Assembly (NCBI GenBank): GCA_030620095.1
Contig: JAUTXW010000326.1
Span: 1,519,501 to 1,583,500, forward strand
Source: Kuschelorhynchus macadamiae
Taxonomy: Eukaryota > Arthropoda > Insecta > Coleoptera > Curculionidae
Reading direction: 5' to 3'
DNA: 64,000 nt
A program made the position numbers and the translations under genes. The notes beneath the pieces were generated by a model, which saw nothing but the letters and a program-made list of their open reading frames with translations, did no database searches and was not told where the DNA came from. Position 1 is the stretch's first letter. Each line of letters begins with the position of its first letter. This document shows positions 11,446-22,332 of the stretch, one piece after another.

Positions 11446-12834
11446 ATTCATTCTTTTACTTATGGGAAAACTCTTCTAAAAATTTTACGTCAAGGAATAT
11501 ACATTGTATTGGAGCGGATGCCCTGCGAACAGGAATCGTCACTGAAAAACATCGCTAATTTCACATACATAATCTGAATTCCTCTGATTTTTTTACTTAC
11601 AATTTCAGCTAATTATTTTTCTATGAAAATGTAAGGGTACTAAGTCAAGTCAATTATTTTTAAAAAATTGTACTATAGTAGTTATGCCACTAATTAGTGT
11701 CAGTCACAGAAGGGGGGTCTCAGAAAAGTGGTTAATTTATTGTAACTGTCATATAAATGATTATAGTCGTAGCACACTTATTACCCGTTTCACACCGGTA
11801 TTTAAATATAATTATCACAGCTTTATAAATAATTTTCTTGAAATCCAAGTTAATAATAATTAAATAGATCGATTTTATTACCGAAAACAAAGTTTGAAAA
11901 TTCTGATAACGCTTTTTTTCACTGGCGGGCACAACACTAACATCAAATCAAAGTATTGTTTAAATATAAATATAAGTAACATATTTTTTCGGCATAACTT
12001 CAATATAGTTTATTTTTGTTGTAAATTGTAAAGTTGTTTAGCAAATCCCTTAATTATTTCTAGTTAACCAAATCAGTTAACAATTTAAAACCATCATGTA
12101 AATCACAAAACTAGACATTTATGAATGTGTTAGAATTTCGAATTTTTGTCCATTAATAGAACCAGGAAGACGATGTTTTAATCCGTCTAGACTATTCACG
12201 AATTGGGATGTGTGTATAACGAGGGACCATTCAATAAGATTAACAAATGTGGTACATGCTGCTAAATTGCTCACCAAAAAGATGAACCCTTCCAATTTTT
12301 AGTTCTTTTTTCGAAATTGACCTTTTTAAAATGAACTTTTTTGGATGCAGAATTTGTTTCTTTTTACAATTTTCAATACGTCATATCCTGAGAACTGCTT
12401 AATAAATATCTTTTGATGACATTTTCAGATTTCGAAAGCTTATTTCAAGAAGACTTTCCGCGTTTAAACCGTTTTCCTTCGAAGTTAAAATTTTCAAACT
12501 ATAATAGATCAACAAGAACTAGTGCCAATCACTTTTGTTAATCAAATAGTTTTAAATTGCCTCAAAAAATTGTCATTTTGAAGTAAAAATCAATACGTAG
12601 AAAAAGTATCATCTCATTTACGACTAGTGTCGTTTAAGTTCATTTAAAATGATCTGCAAAATGAGCGTCCTCTATTATAGAGTGTATCAACTGTCATCTA
12701 GTAAAATTTAATTTAACGCATTTCAAACATTAAATGTTTATCAGATAAACATTATATAATTTTTCATATTAATATAGGGTGAATGTACCATTAACCCGGT
12801 TTACTTCTACTACCCTTCATAACATGCTTCTTAT
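11446..12834. other. No gene recognised
   Basis: AT-rich. The part from about 12290 to 12560 has the look of the non-coding flanks of insect DNA transposons (T-rich phrases and 'gaacttttttggatgcaga'), but no ORF or inverted partner was found. Confidence 0.4.
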
Positions 12835-13235
12835 GTAATAAGTTAGTAAGAAACTCCTGTGGGAAACGCTTCCCAGTCTGCTCGAAGCGCGTTTACGAAC
12901 ACATCATGCTTGTTAAAATCATGCCATCCACATTCGATCTCATTTTAATATAGCTCCATATGGTGTACAATATAATTCACAACTTTCAGGCTAATCCATT
13001 CTATCAATATTATTATTTCTCAAAGCTTCATGAATGATTCTAGCCCCGTGTTTACGAGCATTATCGTCCATCGAAACAAAATCATCTTTGAAGTTTCACA
13101 GTATTTATCGATTGTCACTGAAGCGTCTAAATCTGATTTTCAGCAGCCCCAAAAAAGCCCACCCCAAACTCTAAATAGAACGTTAGAATCCATATTTTCT
13201 TCAATATATTTTATTTCTTCTTCTCCATACTAGAA
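12835..13235 (-). pseudogene. Tc1-like transposase fragment
   Basis: C-terminal half of a Tc1-type DDE transposase read on the minus strand. In order from high to low coordinates: a VWGG block (LFRVWGGLFWG near 13150-13185), TIDKYCE near 13100-13125, then after a frameshift MDDNARKHGARIIHEAL (about 13020-13070), which holds the second catalytic Asp, then RMDWP-equivalent with a stop in place of Trp (near 12996), a heavily mutated version of the SPDLNPIEHxW block around 12950-12985, and a C-terminal LVNALRADWEAFPTG stretch near 12860-12900. N-terminal DNA-binding and first-Asp regions are absent. Frame changes and stops make it inactive. TIRs were not identified. Confidence 0.8.
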
Positions 13236-14136
13236 CGTGCACCTACAACATTCTGCTGTTCCCATGCATGAGTTAAAAGAGGAGTTTTTTAACTTTCGGT
13301 TTAACAGGAAGTTGATGCCCGTTTATAGGTATTTAAAAACTAAGATAGAAAAGTGCAAACCTTTTTGTTACAAATCAGACTGTTTAGATTTCACAGCTGG
13401 GTAAGGTGCTCAAAATGTCAAATTCCAAATTTTAATATAACGAAAACAAATTTATTTGGGAATAAGACAATAAGGGAGTGGGTCACCTTACGTGAGCCAC
13501 CCTGTACATTTTACCTTACATTTGCCGCATTTTTTATCTTCTCTAAGTTGTGCAATCTTAGATTTTATAAAATGAGCATTAGTTTTAAAAAGTTTAAATT
13601 TTTATGGTAACGATATTGCTGTTTTTACCAGATAACAGTTAAGTCCGTAATAGTAGATGCTCATTTTACAGAGCAGTTTATGTGGAACTAAGCCACACTA
13701 ATCGATACACAGATACGTTTTTCTGCTTCTATTATTTCAATAAACAAAGTATTTTCGCTTATATACAGGAACATAAAATATTTGATACCAAAAGAAGGCT
13801 AAAACTAACAACATTTTAAAATTTCTTTATCAAAAAAAGCTGACCCAGTTAAATTAAAAATAAAAGTATTCCGGTAAATACATAAAATCAAAGTTAAAAT
13901 ATGATTACTCTGACACATTCAACTTTGACATCGCTCATTGGCGTGCGAGCCTAGAGGTGGGTAAATGGAACGACTTTAAGAAAAAGATATTAGGGATTTT
14001 TTTAACGAAATTTTGATTCTCTATTCTTGCTCAGCATCATCAAGAATCCCCCTATTCCAAATTTCAACAAAATAAGTCAATAGCCTTGGGAAATACGAGC
14101 TTTCAAATAATGCATTTTTTTTTCGTTATTTTTTAA
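13236..14136. other. No gene recognised
   Basis: AT-rich sequence with one 'caccctgta' motif (13498-13506) like those at 2349, 2639, 50065 and 52403. The last 200 bases may be decayed 5' sequence of the PLE that follows. Confidence 0.4.
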
Positions 14137-14625
14137 GTGTCGTTTAAGTTAACTGATACACACATGAGGCAAAACGAACTTAATATAATATCTGATGCTT
14201 TAAGGAAAAATGACTTCACAAATCGCATTATGAAGAAAGCTATTAATGCACACGGTTCCGGAACAACGCACATCAAAAATTATGAACCCGGAAAGCAACA
14301 ACAAGTAGTTTTATCATATATTAAAGGCACATCAGACAGAATTGGAAGATTTCTTTGAAAACACAACATACAAATAACACACAAGCCACAGACAACCAGG
14401 TAAACGACTTGAACCCAAAAGATAAAATCAAATTGGAAAATCACGGAGTCTACAGCATTCCGTACCAGGACTGTGAAAAGTTGCATGTGGGGCAAACTAG
14501 TAGGCGAATATCAGGAAGAGCAGAGGAGCATAAACTCAGCATAAGAAGCAAACAAACAACCTCGGCCCTATTGCCACAACATCAGGAAATCGGCCACATA
14601 TTTAGATATTTAAAACGTCATCGAG
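14137..14625 (+). pseudogene. Penelope-like element, 3' part with GIY-YIG domain
   Basis: The end of a Penelope-like retroelement protein: connector region followed by the GIY-YIG endonuclease that cuts target DNA. The first frame (to 14358) contains VVLSYIKGTSDRIGRFL, matching the block that joins the RT thumb to the nuclease in PLEs. A frame change near 14355 leads to the second frame, where NHGVYSIPYQDCEK (near 14440-14480) and LHVGQTSRRISGR form the GIY-YIG core; the usual GIY is GVY and the YIG-type triplet is HVG. EEHKLSIRSKQ follows. The reverse transcriptase is missing, and the C-terminal tail ends by about 14620. A 5' truncation is usual for PLE insertions. Confidence 0.85.
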
Positions 14626-14639
14626 AATTCCGCCCTTGT

Positions 14640-14762
14640 AAATCACGTCTCAAATCTCGAGTAAAAATTAAAATCTGATCTCGTCTCGAGTATCCTTTTG
14701 AATCGCACCAAGAGGCGAGACGATATCTTGATTCCGAGATGAGAATTGCCAACCACTGCACC
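14640..14762. repeat. Short element end rich in GAGACGAG/CTCGTCTC
   Basis: Contains 'aatcacgtctcaaatctcga', 'tctgatctcgtctcgagt' and 'gaggcgagacgatatc', closing with 'attgccaaccactg', whose complement 'cagtggttggcaat' looks like a hAT-type terminus. Related CTCGTCTCG-rich patches occur at about 53500-53640 and 56490-56600. Confidence 0.45.
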
Positions 14763-16935
14763 CGATATTTTTTATTTTTTAAACCCCCTATCTTCCCTTG
14801 CCTTATTGCTCGAACTTCTTTAACAGATTTTTTTAACTATTTTTTTAAATTTTAGTTTATATGTATATCAAATTTCAAGCCAATTTAAGGCATTTCAAAT
14901 TTATCTTATATAATACCAATAGTGCATAAAAAATTGCCGATAATAAAAATATGTGTGTTTGACATTCAGATAAATAAACGTCAGTATAGTTGAATTATTG
15001 TTCTAATTCTTGGCGTTTAATTGAATTATCCCTGTAATTCCGACAATATTATACACCTTTATGGAAATATTTATTCATAAGGGAAATATTTCATTTCCCA
15101 AACATTTTCGCAACAAAATTTAACCTTGGTTTATTCTATTCTTTTGAAGTTTTGGTTTTAATTATTCTCTCTAAAGGATCACCTTGGCACCACCCTAAAT
15201 ACTTCCTGAAAAATGTATACAAACTACTCGAAATAAAAAATAAAAAATAAATTTTAGAATAGATTTGAAAACTACTTCCTTTTTTAAATTCGGATATAAA
15301 ATATTTTCATTTATTTTGTGTAATAAATATTTAAAGTTAATCTTTATTCATTTCATATAATAATTTTAAAATTAATATTATTTAGTAATTATAAGTGGGC
15401 TTTTGCAAGACATATTAAACAACGTAGCTCATTACGTTAGAGAAAAAAAAACGAAGTAACACAGTATACTTGTTATTCCTGTTTAAATTGCTTGTCGTCT
15501 GTATTAAAAAGGTAAAATGAATAAAATATTTTAAGTTTTTACAATAATATATTAGAGACGTAAACCTAATGAAAATATAACAGCTAAAGACGTTACAACT
15601 TTTTTAAATGTATAAGTTTTATCGTTACTCAAATCAGCATAAAAAGTATTTACAACATACCAATTTATGTACAAATATCTGCTATTAAACTTTTAAATAT
15701 TTCCTTTTTTTAACTTTCGAATATTTTTTTTCATTCTGGTTTGAAATAGTCTCATAACAATATTATTAAAAAACTTAATTAAAACGGTCATTGTAACGTC
15801 ATTGACTTAACAATTTTTATGTCTTCAATAATTATATGAGATGGTTAAAGGTTTTTAGAATCTACTCATTTCAGACTACATTACACTACGTAAAATAACG
15901 GCCACTAAAGGAAATTACAAGAAATAAAGAAAATAAGTTTCTGGCCTTCAAGATATAATAATAATATAGTCCCTTTTGAAAGAAGGTTAATAATTAGGTC
16001 ACTCTGAGATCAAAGAAACGAAAAGACTAGTCAATGTACTTTAAATATTAATACTTTGGCATAAGTTAAAGTCGCTAATAATTGGCCTGACTTGTGATAT
16101 GTTAGCAAAAAATTAATTATTTCGGTTTCTTAAAAACAAATTTGTGCCAGCCGAGATCGTACTGAAAAAACGATACCAGTTATCAAAAAATGTGTTTTGG
16201 CAAACTTAGTATTTCCCTGTCAATAATTTTCTCAAGTTGAGGTTTATTTGCAAACGTAATAAATTTGAAATGTTTTAGAAATTTTAAAAGTGTCTTATTA
16301 AAGAAATATTTACGCTTTGATCTATGCAGTAGAAAAACATTTTATATACAAAAACAGGAAAGGAAGAAATTGCTTTTATAAACAAAAATTTAAAATAAAT
16401 TTGCCTAGTTTTACAATTTTCAAGCACACATCAGTTTTTGCAGATCTTTTATTAAAAAATCATTTTTATATTTGTCCATGAAAGGTAATGTATGTATAAA
16501 TTATTATCAGTATCATTATTAATTAGTTTACGTTGCTTACATTCTGAATATGTCTTGAATAAACACTCTTCTCTAAGGTTTTGCATAACTTGAGACAGTG
16601 TTTTGATCTGAATGAATTTAGTCTGTCCACAGATAAGCATTAGTTAAAAGTTTGAATAAACTACACACTTCCAGATGTCGCGATCGACTAATCTCATAGG
16701 TTTGATCCAAAATAGTTTATATCTACAAAAAAAAATGTGTATCTCACCTTAATTACAGAAATCTGCATGTAAATTTTTAAAAGAATTTTTTAAATATCTT
16801 TTTTGAAGGGTCATTTATTTTATTTTTCAGCACCTAATCCTTTTTTCCAGGACACTGTCTACTATTTATATAGTCTTCCAGAAACGCTACAATTTTATTT
16901 TTTATATAATTTATTTATTGTAAATATTTGCTTGA
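14763..16935. other. Long AT-rich stretch, nothing recognised
   Basis: More than 2 kb with no protein, repeat unit or hairpin that I can name. A 62-codon minus-strand frame at 16452-16640 has no recognisable motifs and is probably chance. Confidence 0.45.
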
Positions 16936-17322
16936 TTATTTTCTGGAACTTTTCCACCGATATTTAAAAGTTTTAGCACTCATGGTTTCAAATTTATATT
17001 TTCTAATTATCTTTACATTGACAATTGTCTTGACAACCTGTTTTTCTTTTGATTTTAACGTTTTGTAACTTTCTAAGAGTTGATCTTTAATCACTTGTTT
17101 CTTAACCGCTTCAACTTGATGCTGTTCAAATAATGATTGATCGTCATTTTTTTTTACTCGAGTACCTGGAGTGAGAGCTGGTGATAATGGATTCGTAGAT
17201 TGATTTGACTTGTTTAAGGAATATTTTAAATTAGAATAGCACTTCTTGCACTTGTCCACTTTTTTCTTAATGATGATATAACTTCTTTTGATGTTTTTCT
17301 CCCTATGTCGTTCGATTTTCAT
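16936..17322 (-). CDS. Unidentified basic ORF, 128 codons
   Basis: Longest uninterrupted frame in this part of the window and not recognised. The product is strongly basic. It begins with an Arg/Lys/Glu-rich stretch (RHREKNIKRSYIIIKKKVDK) that could form a helix or bind nucleic acid. A low-complexity Ser/Pro/Thr linker (TNPLSPALTPGTRVKK, around residues 56-71) follows, then a second charged region including LKSKEKQVVKTIVNVK and a final KYRWKSSRK. The N-terminal frame opens a little upstream of the first Met (to about 17346). Layout (basic N-terminus, Pro/Thr linker, charged C-terminus) recalls small accessory proteins of insect mobile elements, but that is a loose resemblance. It sits just downstream of the PLE end at 17487 on the same strand. 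It could be a fragment of another element or a chance frame. Confidence 0.35.
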   Translation of the reverse strand: MKIERHREKNIKRSYIIIKKKVDKCKKCYSNLKYSLNKSNQSTNPLSPALTPGTRVKKNDDQSLFEQHQVEAVKKQVIKDQLLESYKTLKSKEKQVVKTIVNVKIIRKYKFETMSAKTFKYRWKSSRK

Positions 17323-17486
17323 TCGTCTAGACCTTTCTAATGCATATTATTGGCTTCCGTCTGACGTATGAGGCACATCCGAAGTGTTCCAGTTTTTTCT
17401 TGGCGTTTTTCTTTTTCATAATCAGTTCCGTATCTAGTCCTGTGTCCACAATACTACAGGAGGCTGACATCCACGGAACTACATTT

Positions 17487-18168
17487 AATATCTTGGTTTG
17501 TTGATAGTTAAACGTATATTTTTTTACATACTTCGTGATTAGTTAATGCCGTGGCATTCTTTTTGTCGTATTTGTAACTTTTTAACCTATTCTCCAAATA
17601 CTGGCTGGTTTGTCCAATATAAACACCGTTACAATTGTTGCATAGAATCTGATAAAAAAATTACTTTTTTATTTATAGTTGTTTTTGTTTATAAACTACT
17701 GACATTTTTTCACAATAAGTTATATGCTTCGTGGCATGTTGTGATATTATATTTTATAAAAAGTTTTTAAAATTGCTGGGACAAACTATCTATGAAGGGC
17801 AAAGATATATATGTTGTTTTCTTAGAATTTAATTTAATATTAGGACTTGCAGAATTGTAATATTTATATATTCTGGTCTAGAACAGTTTACTAATTAATT
17901 TCAAAGGGTATTGGTTCAGTTCTAATGCTGCTTTAGCTTGGGTGGCAAGAAGTAAAATTTAAATATCGAGAAAGAGGTTTGCAAACCATTCCATTTTAAT
18001 AGTATTTTCCATATAGTATAACGTTAGGTCTAGAAAGTTGATTCTATTGTTTTCCTAGATTTCCATTGTAAACTCTAGACTCTTATAGTACTGATTGAAA
18101 TGCTTTAAAACGTTTTTTGTTTGGCCAATTGGAATTGCAGTAATACAATCATCGACATAACGTTGATA
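17487..18168 (-). pseudogene. Penelope-like element, RT to GIY-YIG, minus strand
   Basis: A second PLE. From high to low coordinates: the RT catalytic block YQRYVDDCITAIPIGQ (near 18120-18168), with the YVDD core, then LKHFNQYYKSLEFTMEI and NRINFLDLTLYYMENTIKME, which are the RT thumb-side blocks typical of PLEs. After a damaged 250-base connector (LPFIDSLSQQF near 17800), the GIY-YIG part reads CNNCNGVYIGQTSQYLENRL (17590-17650) and ends with NYQQTKILNV near 17487-17520. Stops and frame changes occur throughout. Sequence upstream of YVDD is missing: the BEL/Pao LTR begins 23 bases away, so either the element was 5'-truncated or the LTR element landed in it. The GIY-YIG sequence differs from that at 14440, so two PLE families are present. 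Confidence 0.85.
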
Positions 18169-18190
18169 TTAATATTAATATATATTGAAC

Positions 18191-18449
18191 GGTTTCATAA
18201 TTTTTTCGATATATGGGTTGTCAGACTGCCGTCGAACTGTCGCTGGACCAGAGAATTACAACAAAATTCTGAGGTTTTTAGAAGGAATTTTTATATAAAT
18301 GTAAATAAAACAAGCTGCCTTTCTAACCATAAACAATTACAGATTAAATCAACATTAACTTTCGGGTTTAAATAATCAAGTTAAATATTTCTTGTTAAAA
18401 CTTAAATAAATTCTACCAAAAAAATTCTAATTTGTGAATACACATCTGC
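18191..18449 (-). repeat. 3' LTR of the BEL/Pao element
   Basis: About 259 bases that pair, base for base with scattered differences, with 22073-22332. Shared landmarks on the plus strand are 'gatatatggg(t/a)', 'gtcagactgccgtc', 'ggaccaga(g/t)aatta', 'acagattaaa', and 'cacatctgc' at the right edge. Similarity stops abruptly at 18449, beyond which the two flanks are unrelated. Confidence 0.8.
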
Positions 18450-18918
18450 TAAGTGCTAAGGCTCGAATAGTACGGATTATCAGACAAACAAGACCATCCA
18501 TATATCATTTCGTAATACGGACTTTTTAAAGATATGAGGTTTTTATCTGAAATGGACCGTACAAATTTATTTTTTTTTTGGAATGTGTGCCATTATTTGG
18601 AAATTTGGTTTTGTATTAAACCTGTAATAAGTATGACAGTGTGAATTATTTTTTAATTTCTCATAGACCATCAAGAGGCTAAATATTTTTAACTATTTTT
18701 TCTTCAGAATTTCTCAACTCAGAATCTGATAGAGAACAAGTTGTCGTTACGACTTATTTTTTATATTATATATGAATCTAATTCAATAAGGTATTATTCT
18801 GAATAAGCAATTAAAATTTGGAAAATTGTTAAATAAGTCTAAAATTACAATTCTGGTGGTTGTGCGGGATTTAGTTTTTCTAATTTCGGAAATATTTGGT
18901 ACTTTTAAATTTGGCACT

Positions 18919-19107
18919 TCAATTAATTGGGTCTAATATTTTTTGATATAGATCTGAAGATCTTAAATACTCTGGTCCGTTCCACCACAATGAATGATTG
19001 TTTAGTTCTGAAGGTAACGAACCTCGAAAAAGAATATCTACAGGAGTATTTTTTGTTTTATACATCACCATGTCTCCCTCTGTGTCTGCAGTAAGATCTT
19101 GGATCAT
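18919..19107 (-). pseudogene. BEL/Pao RNase H-integrase linker
   Basis: An open segment of 62 codons reading, toward its end, NTPVDILFRGSLPSELNNHS and then LWWNGPEYLRSSDL. The 'DxxSRG...LxxHxLWWxGPxxL' arrangement is a hallmark of BEL/Pao polyproteins just before the integrase zinc-binding domain; here Ser of SRG is Phe. The frame closes at 18919 and integrase sequence (HHCC zinc site, DDE core) is not visible before the LTR, so it has been deleted. Confidence 0.85.
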
Positions 19108-19149
19108 TGCAACTCTTACAAATAACCTTAAACCACGAGAAAGATGAAA

Positions 19150-19425
19150 ACTGAGTCAAGCTGAGCAAGGAAAATTTTTGAATTTGTCCATAAGCTAATA
19201 AAATCAACACAAGATGACAGAGTAGTACAGTATTGGAAGAGTAATTACCTTAATAGGTCCTACAGAACTTTTTAAATGTATTATAATACAAGAAATAGTC
19301 TCGTTGTTGTGAATTACTCGTAAATATAAACAAGCTTTATAAGCTTTAGTGCTTGCGTCCGAGAATCAATGTAAGTCAATTTTTAAAGTATTATGTAAGT
19401 TAAGCGCAGGCCCAGGAACTAAAAG
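19150..19425 (-). pseudogene. BEL/Pao RNase H remnant
   Basis: Reading the minus strand: FSDASTKAYKACLYLRV near 19325-19375 is the first catalytic-Asp strand of the BEL/Pao RNase H, followed by SSVGPIKVITLPILYYS near 19225-19275, the usual SRVAPIK-type block. The rest is damaged. It would degrade RNA in the RNA/DNA hybrid during reverse transcription. Confidence 0.75.
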
Positions 19426-19675
19426 AAAATAGTGATTTAATATCCTGTAAGAAAGACAACCATTTTGAAGAAATCTCCAGTTGTATCTGCTCATCTCAGT
19501 CATGATTTGTTTTCCAGTAACTACAACGGGATTAATAAGTCCAATAGAAGCATATATCGAATCAATAGTAGAGAGCAGTTCTTTTTTGTATATGTCTCCT
19601 TAAGTGTAAGGTTTGGCACGAATATAGAGAAGCTATCAGCATGTGAGCTCTAATTTTCAAGAATTATTTAAAATT

Positions 19676-20000
19676 TGAGGTCCATTTATAGAGTGAATTG
19701 CAAGCACAATTTAAACATTCAGTAATCTGATAATGTCTTTCATAAAAAGCATCAATATTATTAGTCCCAAAAACAGTACCATGAACATAACAGGAATTTG
19801 GAAGATCCTCACTCGCTAGAGGATATTTATCTTTATTTTAAATGGCTAATCCTTTGGTATATGTAAAATCTACTAGATGGTAGTCTTTGAACTGAAGTTG
19901 TTCGTCTGGAAGAAACCAAGAGTTTTCAAGAAGATAAAATTTAGGAATGTCTCCTATTTCCCAAAACTCTCTAATCAAACTCCGATTTACATGACTGTAC
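19676..20000 (-). pseudogene. BEL/Pao reverse transcriptase remnant
   Basis: Two RT pieces that belong far apart in an intact element lie next to each other. The upstream one (about 19880-20000) has an EFWEIGDIP-like stretch as found near the start of BEL/Pao RT. The downstream one (about 19676-19830) reads PLASEDLPNSCYVHGTVFGT followed by a stretch ending SLYKWTSNF, where family members have the YVDD catalytic core in place of YVHG. The intervening fingers and palm, including motif A, are deleted. Both catalytic Asp residues of motif C are lost, so no polymerase activity is possible. Confidence 0.75.
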
Positions 20001-20403
20001 AAAGAAATGTTTTGAGTGGTTTCTTGAGGGAATGTATATATGTGCCACTTGTGTATGCATCTTCACACTGCCCAGCTTGGGGCATATATGGAATGTGTCC
20101 AGCGACTATGTAAACCTAAGCAAGTGTTTTTCCAACTGTCTAATATAATCAATTCACAAGTTAAGATTCCAAAATATATATCCGCTACTAGCAGCAGGTC
20201 ATTTTGAGAAGGTGTGTAGAAATAACAATAGGCTAGTTTTACATTTTCCGGTATTTTAAAGCATTTATACCAAGCCGAATCTGAGAATGTTTGTGAGTTC
20301 TATTTGCCAGGACTACGCAAGAAATTTTAGAACCTTTATAACAATGTTGTGAATTGCCCGAAAAGTTTTATGAGGAAAAGTTTAATTTTTTTTTTTGACA
20401 AGA

Positions 20404-20545
20404 TTATCAGGTATAAAAGGTGTCTGACTTCCAGAGTCTGTTAAACATAAAAAATGTATGGGCTTATTTTCTGAATCATAAATATTTACAAAAAGTTGCG
20501 AGTAACACTTCTCATTTTCTTTTAAAAAGCGGAGATAGTTGAGAT
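20404..20545 (-). pseudogene. BEL/Pao aspartic protease segment
   Basis: A short open stretch reads FVNIYDSENKPIHFLCL and then TDSGSQTPFIPDNL. The DSGSQ block is the usual active-site signature of BEL/Pao proteases (most retroviral-type proteases have DTG), and the preceding hydrophobic strand with a Gly/Asn-rich turn is also as expected. This enzyme would cut the polyprotein. The frame stops soon after, at about 20390. Only the N-terminal half is recognisable. Confidence 0.8.
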
Positions 20546-20754
20546 ATTATTTCTAGTGCTATTTTAACAATTATTTGGCCTTGAGAGATTAGTTGAGATT
20601 GGGATGCAGGATTTTTGGAAAAAGGCATTTGAAATAGTGCGTTGTTTTGAGAGTGGGTATTGTTCTTAGAATGAATACTCAGAGTAAGAGTTACTTTGAG
20701 AGTGTTGAATTGATCGAGTTTCTTGATAAATATGTAGTAATGTGTTATGTATTT

Positions 20755-21640
20755 TATTGCATATTGTGCATGTGCAAAAGTGACATACAGGAACTGGGCA
20801 TATGACCACTAACTAGTCAATTGAGACAAGCCATATTTTCGTTAGAGGCTTTATGCGTTCAGATTGAATCAAAACTAAAAATTCTATGTGTATTGTGCCA
20901 CAGAAAACATTTAAAATGATAATTATTAGTAGTACTGTCATTTTTTGCGAACTATAGCCTGTAGTCTTATTCTTAGAAATACATTTTTCATCATAAAAAA
21001 GGTTTTCTAAAATTTTACATTTTCTTATAATATAATTGTTTAAGAATTCTTAAAATCTAGTTTTTGAGCAAATAGTGTTTTAAGATTAAATCGGCAAGTT
21101 TATCTGAAATATTAAAATTTTCTGAAACAAGGATTATTATTTTTTATTAGTTTCGAAATTCTCTAATATTGTATGCACAATTTTACGCTAAGTCAGGAAT
21201 ATTTAACATATTTTTTTATGTGAGAATTGATATTTAAAAATTCGTTTTCAAAACTATTCCGATAAATATCTAGAGCAACTTGAAAATTCACTACCAAATT
21301 ATCAATCAATATAATGGTTCTTTCAGATAACTTACACGGCCTTGTAAAAAACAGCTTCTAGAGGGTTGCTGAGTCAGAGTTTCAACTCCTCTACTTCATC
21401 CATGCTTGGATATCTACTGAATATTTTTTAAAACCTATTCATTTGAGCTGCTCATATACATTAACATTCTTTTTAAAAGTTTCTTCTAAATTTTATTACG
21501 CGTGATATATTGGTCTATCTTAATTTGAACCTCAAAATTTTTATTAGTCTGTGTTTCGATTTTAATAATATTAGCTTTACTAATACCTCGGACTTCTCGG
21601 AGCTTTAGTATTTTTTAGATGACAAATTTTCAGTCATTTT
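20755..21640 (-). pseudogene. BEL/Pao gag-like region with broken zinc knuckle
   Basis: Upstream of the protease on the minus strand lies a decayed gag. Near 20775-20830 a CX2CX4HX4C zinc knuckle can be laid out as CLN, stop, LVSGHMPSSC: the second Cys codon has become TGA, while the first Cys, the His and the last Cys remain. Such knuckles bind RNA in the particle. Farther upstream, fragments such as KANIIKIETQTNKNFEVQIK (near 21515-21590) could belong to the gag core. Many stops; the original start is probably near 21640 (ATG on the minus strand) but this is uncertain. Confidence 0.6.
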
Positions 21641-22072
21641 AAAGTTAATTAGTCACAATTTCTTTGAGAAAAAATTTACCCAAATAAAACAATCGGTATA
21701 AAGATATTTAATAAGAGTTAATCTCTATATATATATATATTATATTTTGCAACTAAGCTATACATTAAATCTACTATTTAAGTGGTTTTCATAAAAAAAG
21801 TAGAACAAAGGTAATTTAGAGTAAGTTTATATAAAATGTTTTTTTTTTAATATTGTCCACTTAACTTCAGTTAATGAATAAATAATCAGCAAGATATACT
21901 GGATCACTGCTTTAAGCAATTGCAGAAAAAGTATTTAGTTCTATAGAGTATACAGAGTACTTATAGTTCGGTAGCAAATATATGCACTCTCTTTGTCTTA
22001 AAACCTTATTTCCAGTTATCCGACACGATAGGGACCACAATTATATATGGTTCCAAGTATGTATGCTATCCA

Positions 22073-22332
22073 GGTACATAACTTTTTTGATATATGGATA
22101 GTCAGACTGCCGTCTAACTGTCGATGGACCAGATAATTATAATAAAACTCTGGAGTTTTTCGAATGGCCTTTCTATTTAAATACAGAACAAGCTGTATTT
22201 CTAATCATAAACTATTACAGATAAACAAACCAAAATTAAATTTGGGGCTTATAATAAATCAAGTTTAATCTTTCTTGTAAAAACTTAAACCAAATCTACC
22301 GAAAAATTGCTAATTTGTGAAAACACATCTGC
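22073..22332 (-). repeat. 5' LTR of the BEL/Pao element
   Basis: About 260 bases matching the repeat at 18191-18449 with almost equal length. On the coding strand the LTR would begin near 'tgtgttttcacaaattag'. A candidate primer-binding region lies just inside (plus-strand 22015-22045, 'ttgtggtccctatcgtgtcg' on the minus strand), but I cannot name the tRNA. Confidence 0.8.

Larger units (their letters stand above)
18191..22332 (-). mobile_element. BEL/Pao-type LTR retrotransposon, degenerate
   Basis: A 4.1-kb minus-strand element with matching direct repeats at both ends (18191-18449 and 22073-22332) and, in the expected order from the 22-kb side, gag-like sequence, aspartic protease, RT remnants, RNase H and the RNase H/integrase linker. 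It is shorter than a typical intact BEL/Pao element, which fits visible internal deletions in RT and nearly complete loss of integrase. No target-site duplication was evident: the bases next to the two outer edges do not match. The order and the LWWNGP linker phrase exclude Ty3/Gypsy and Ty1/Copia. Confidence 0.85.
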
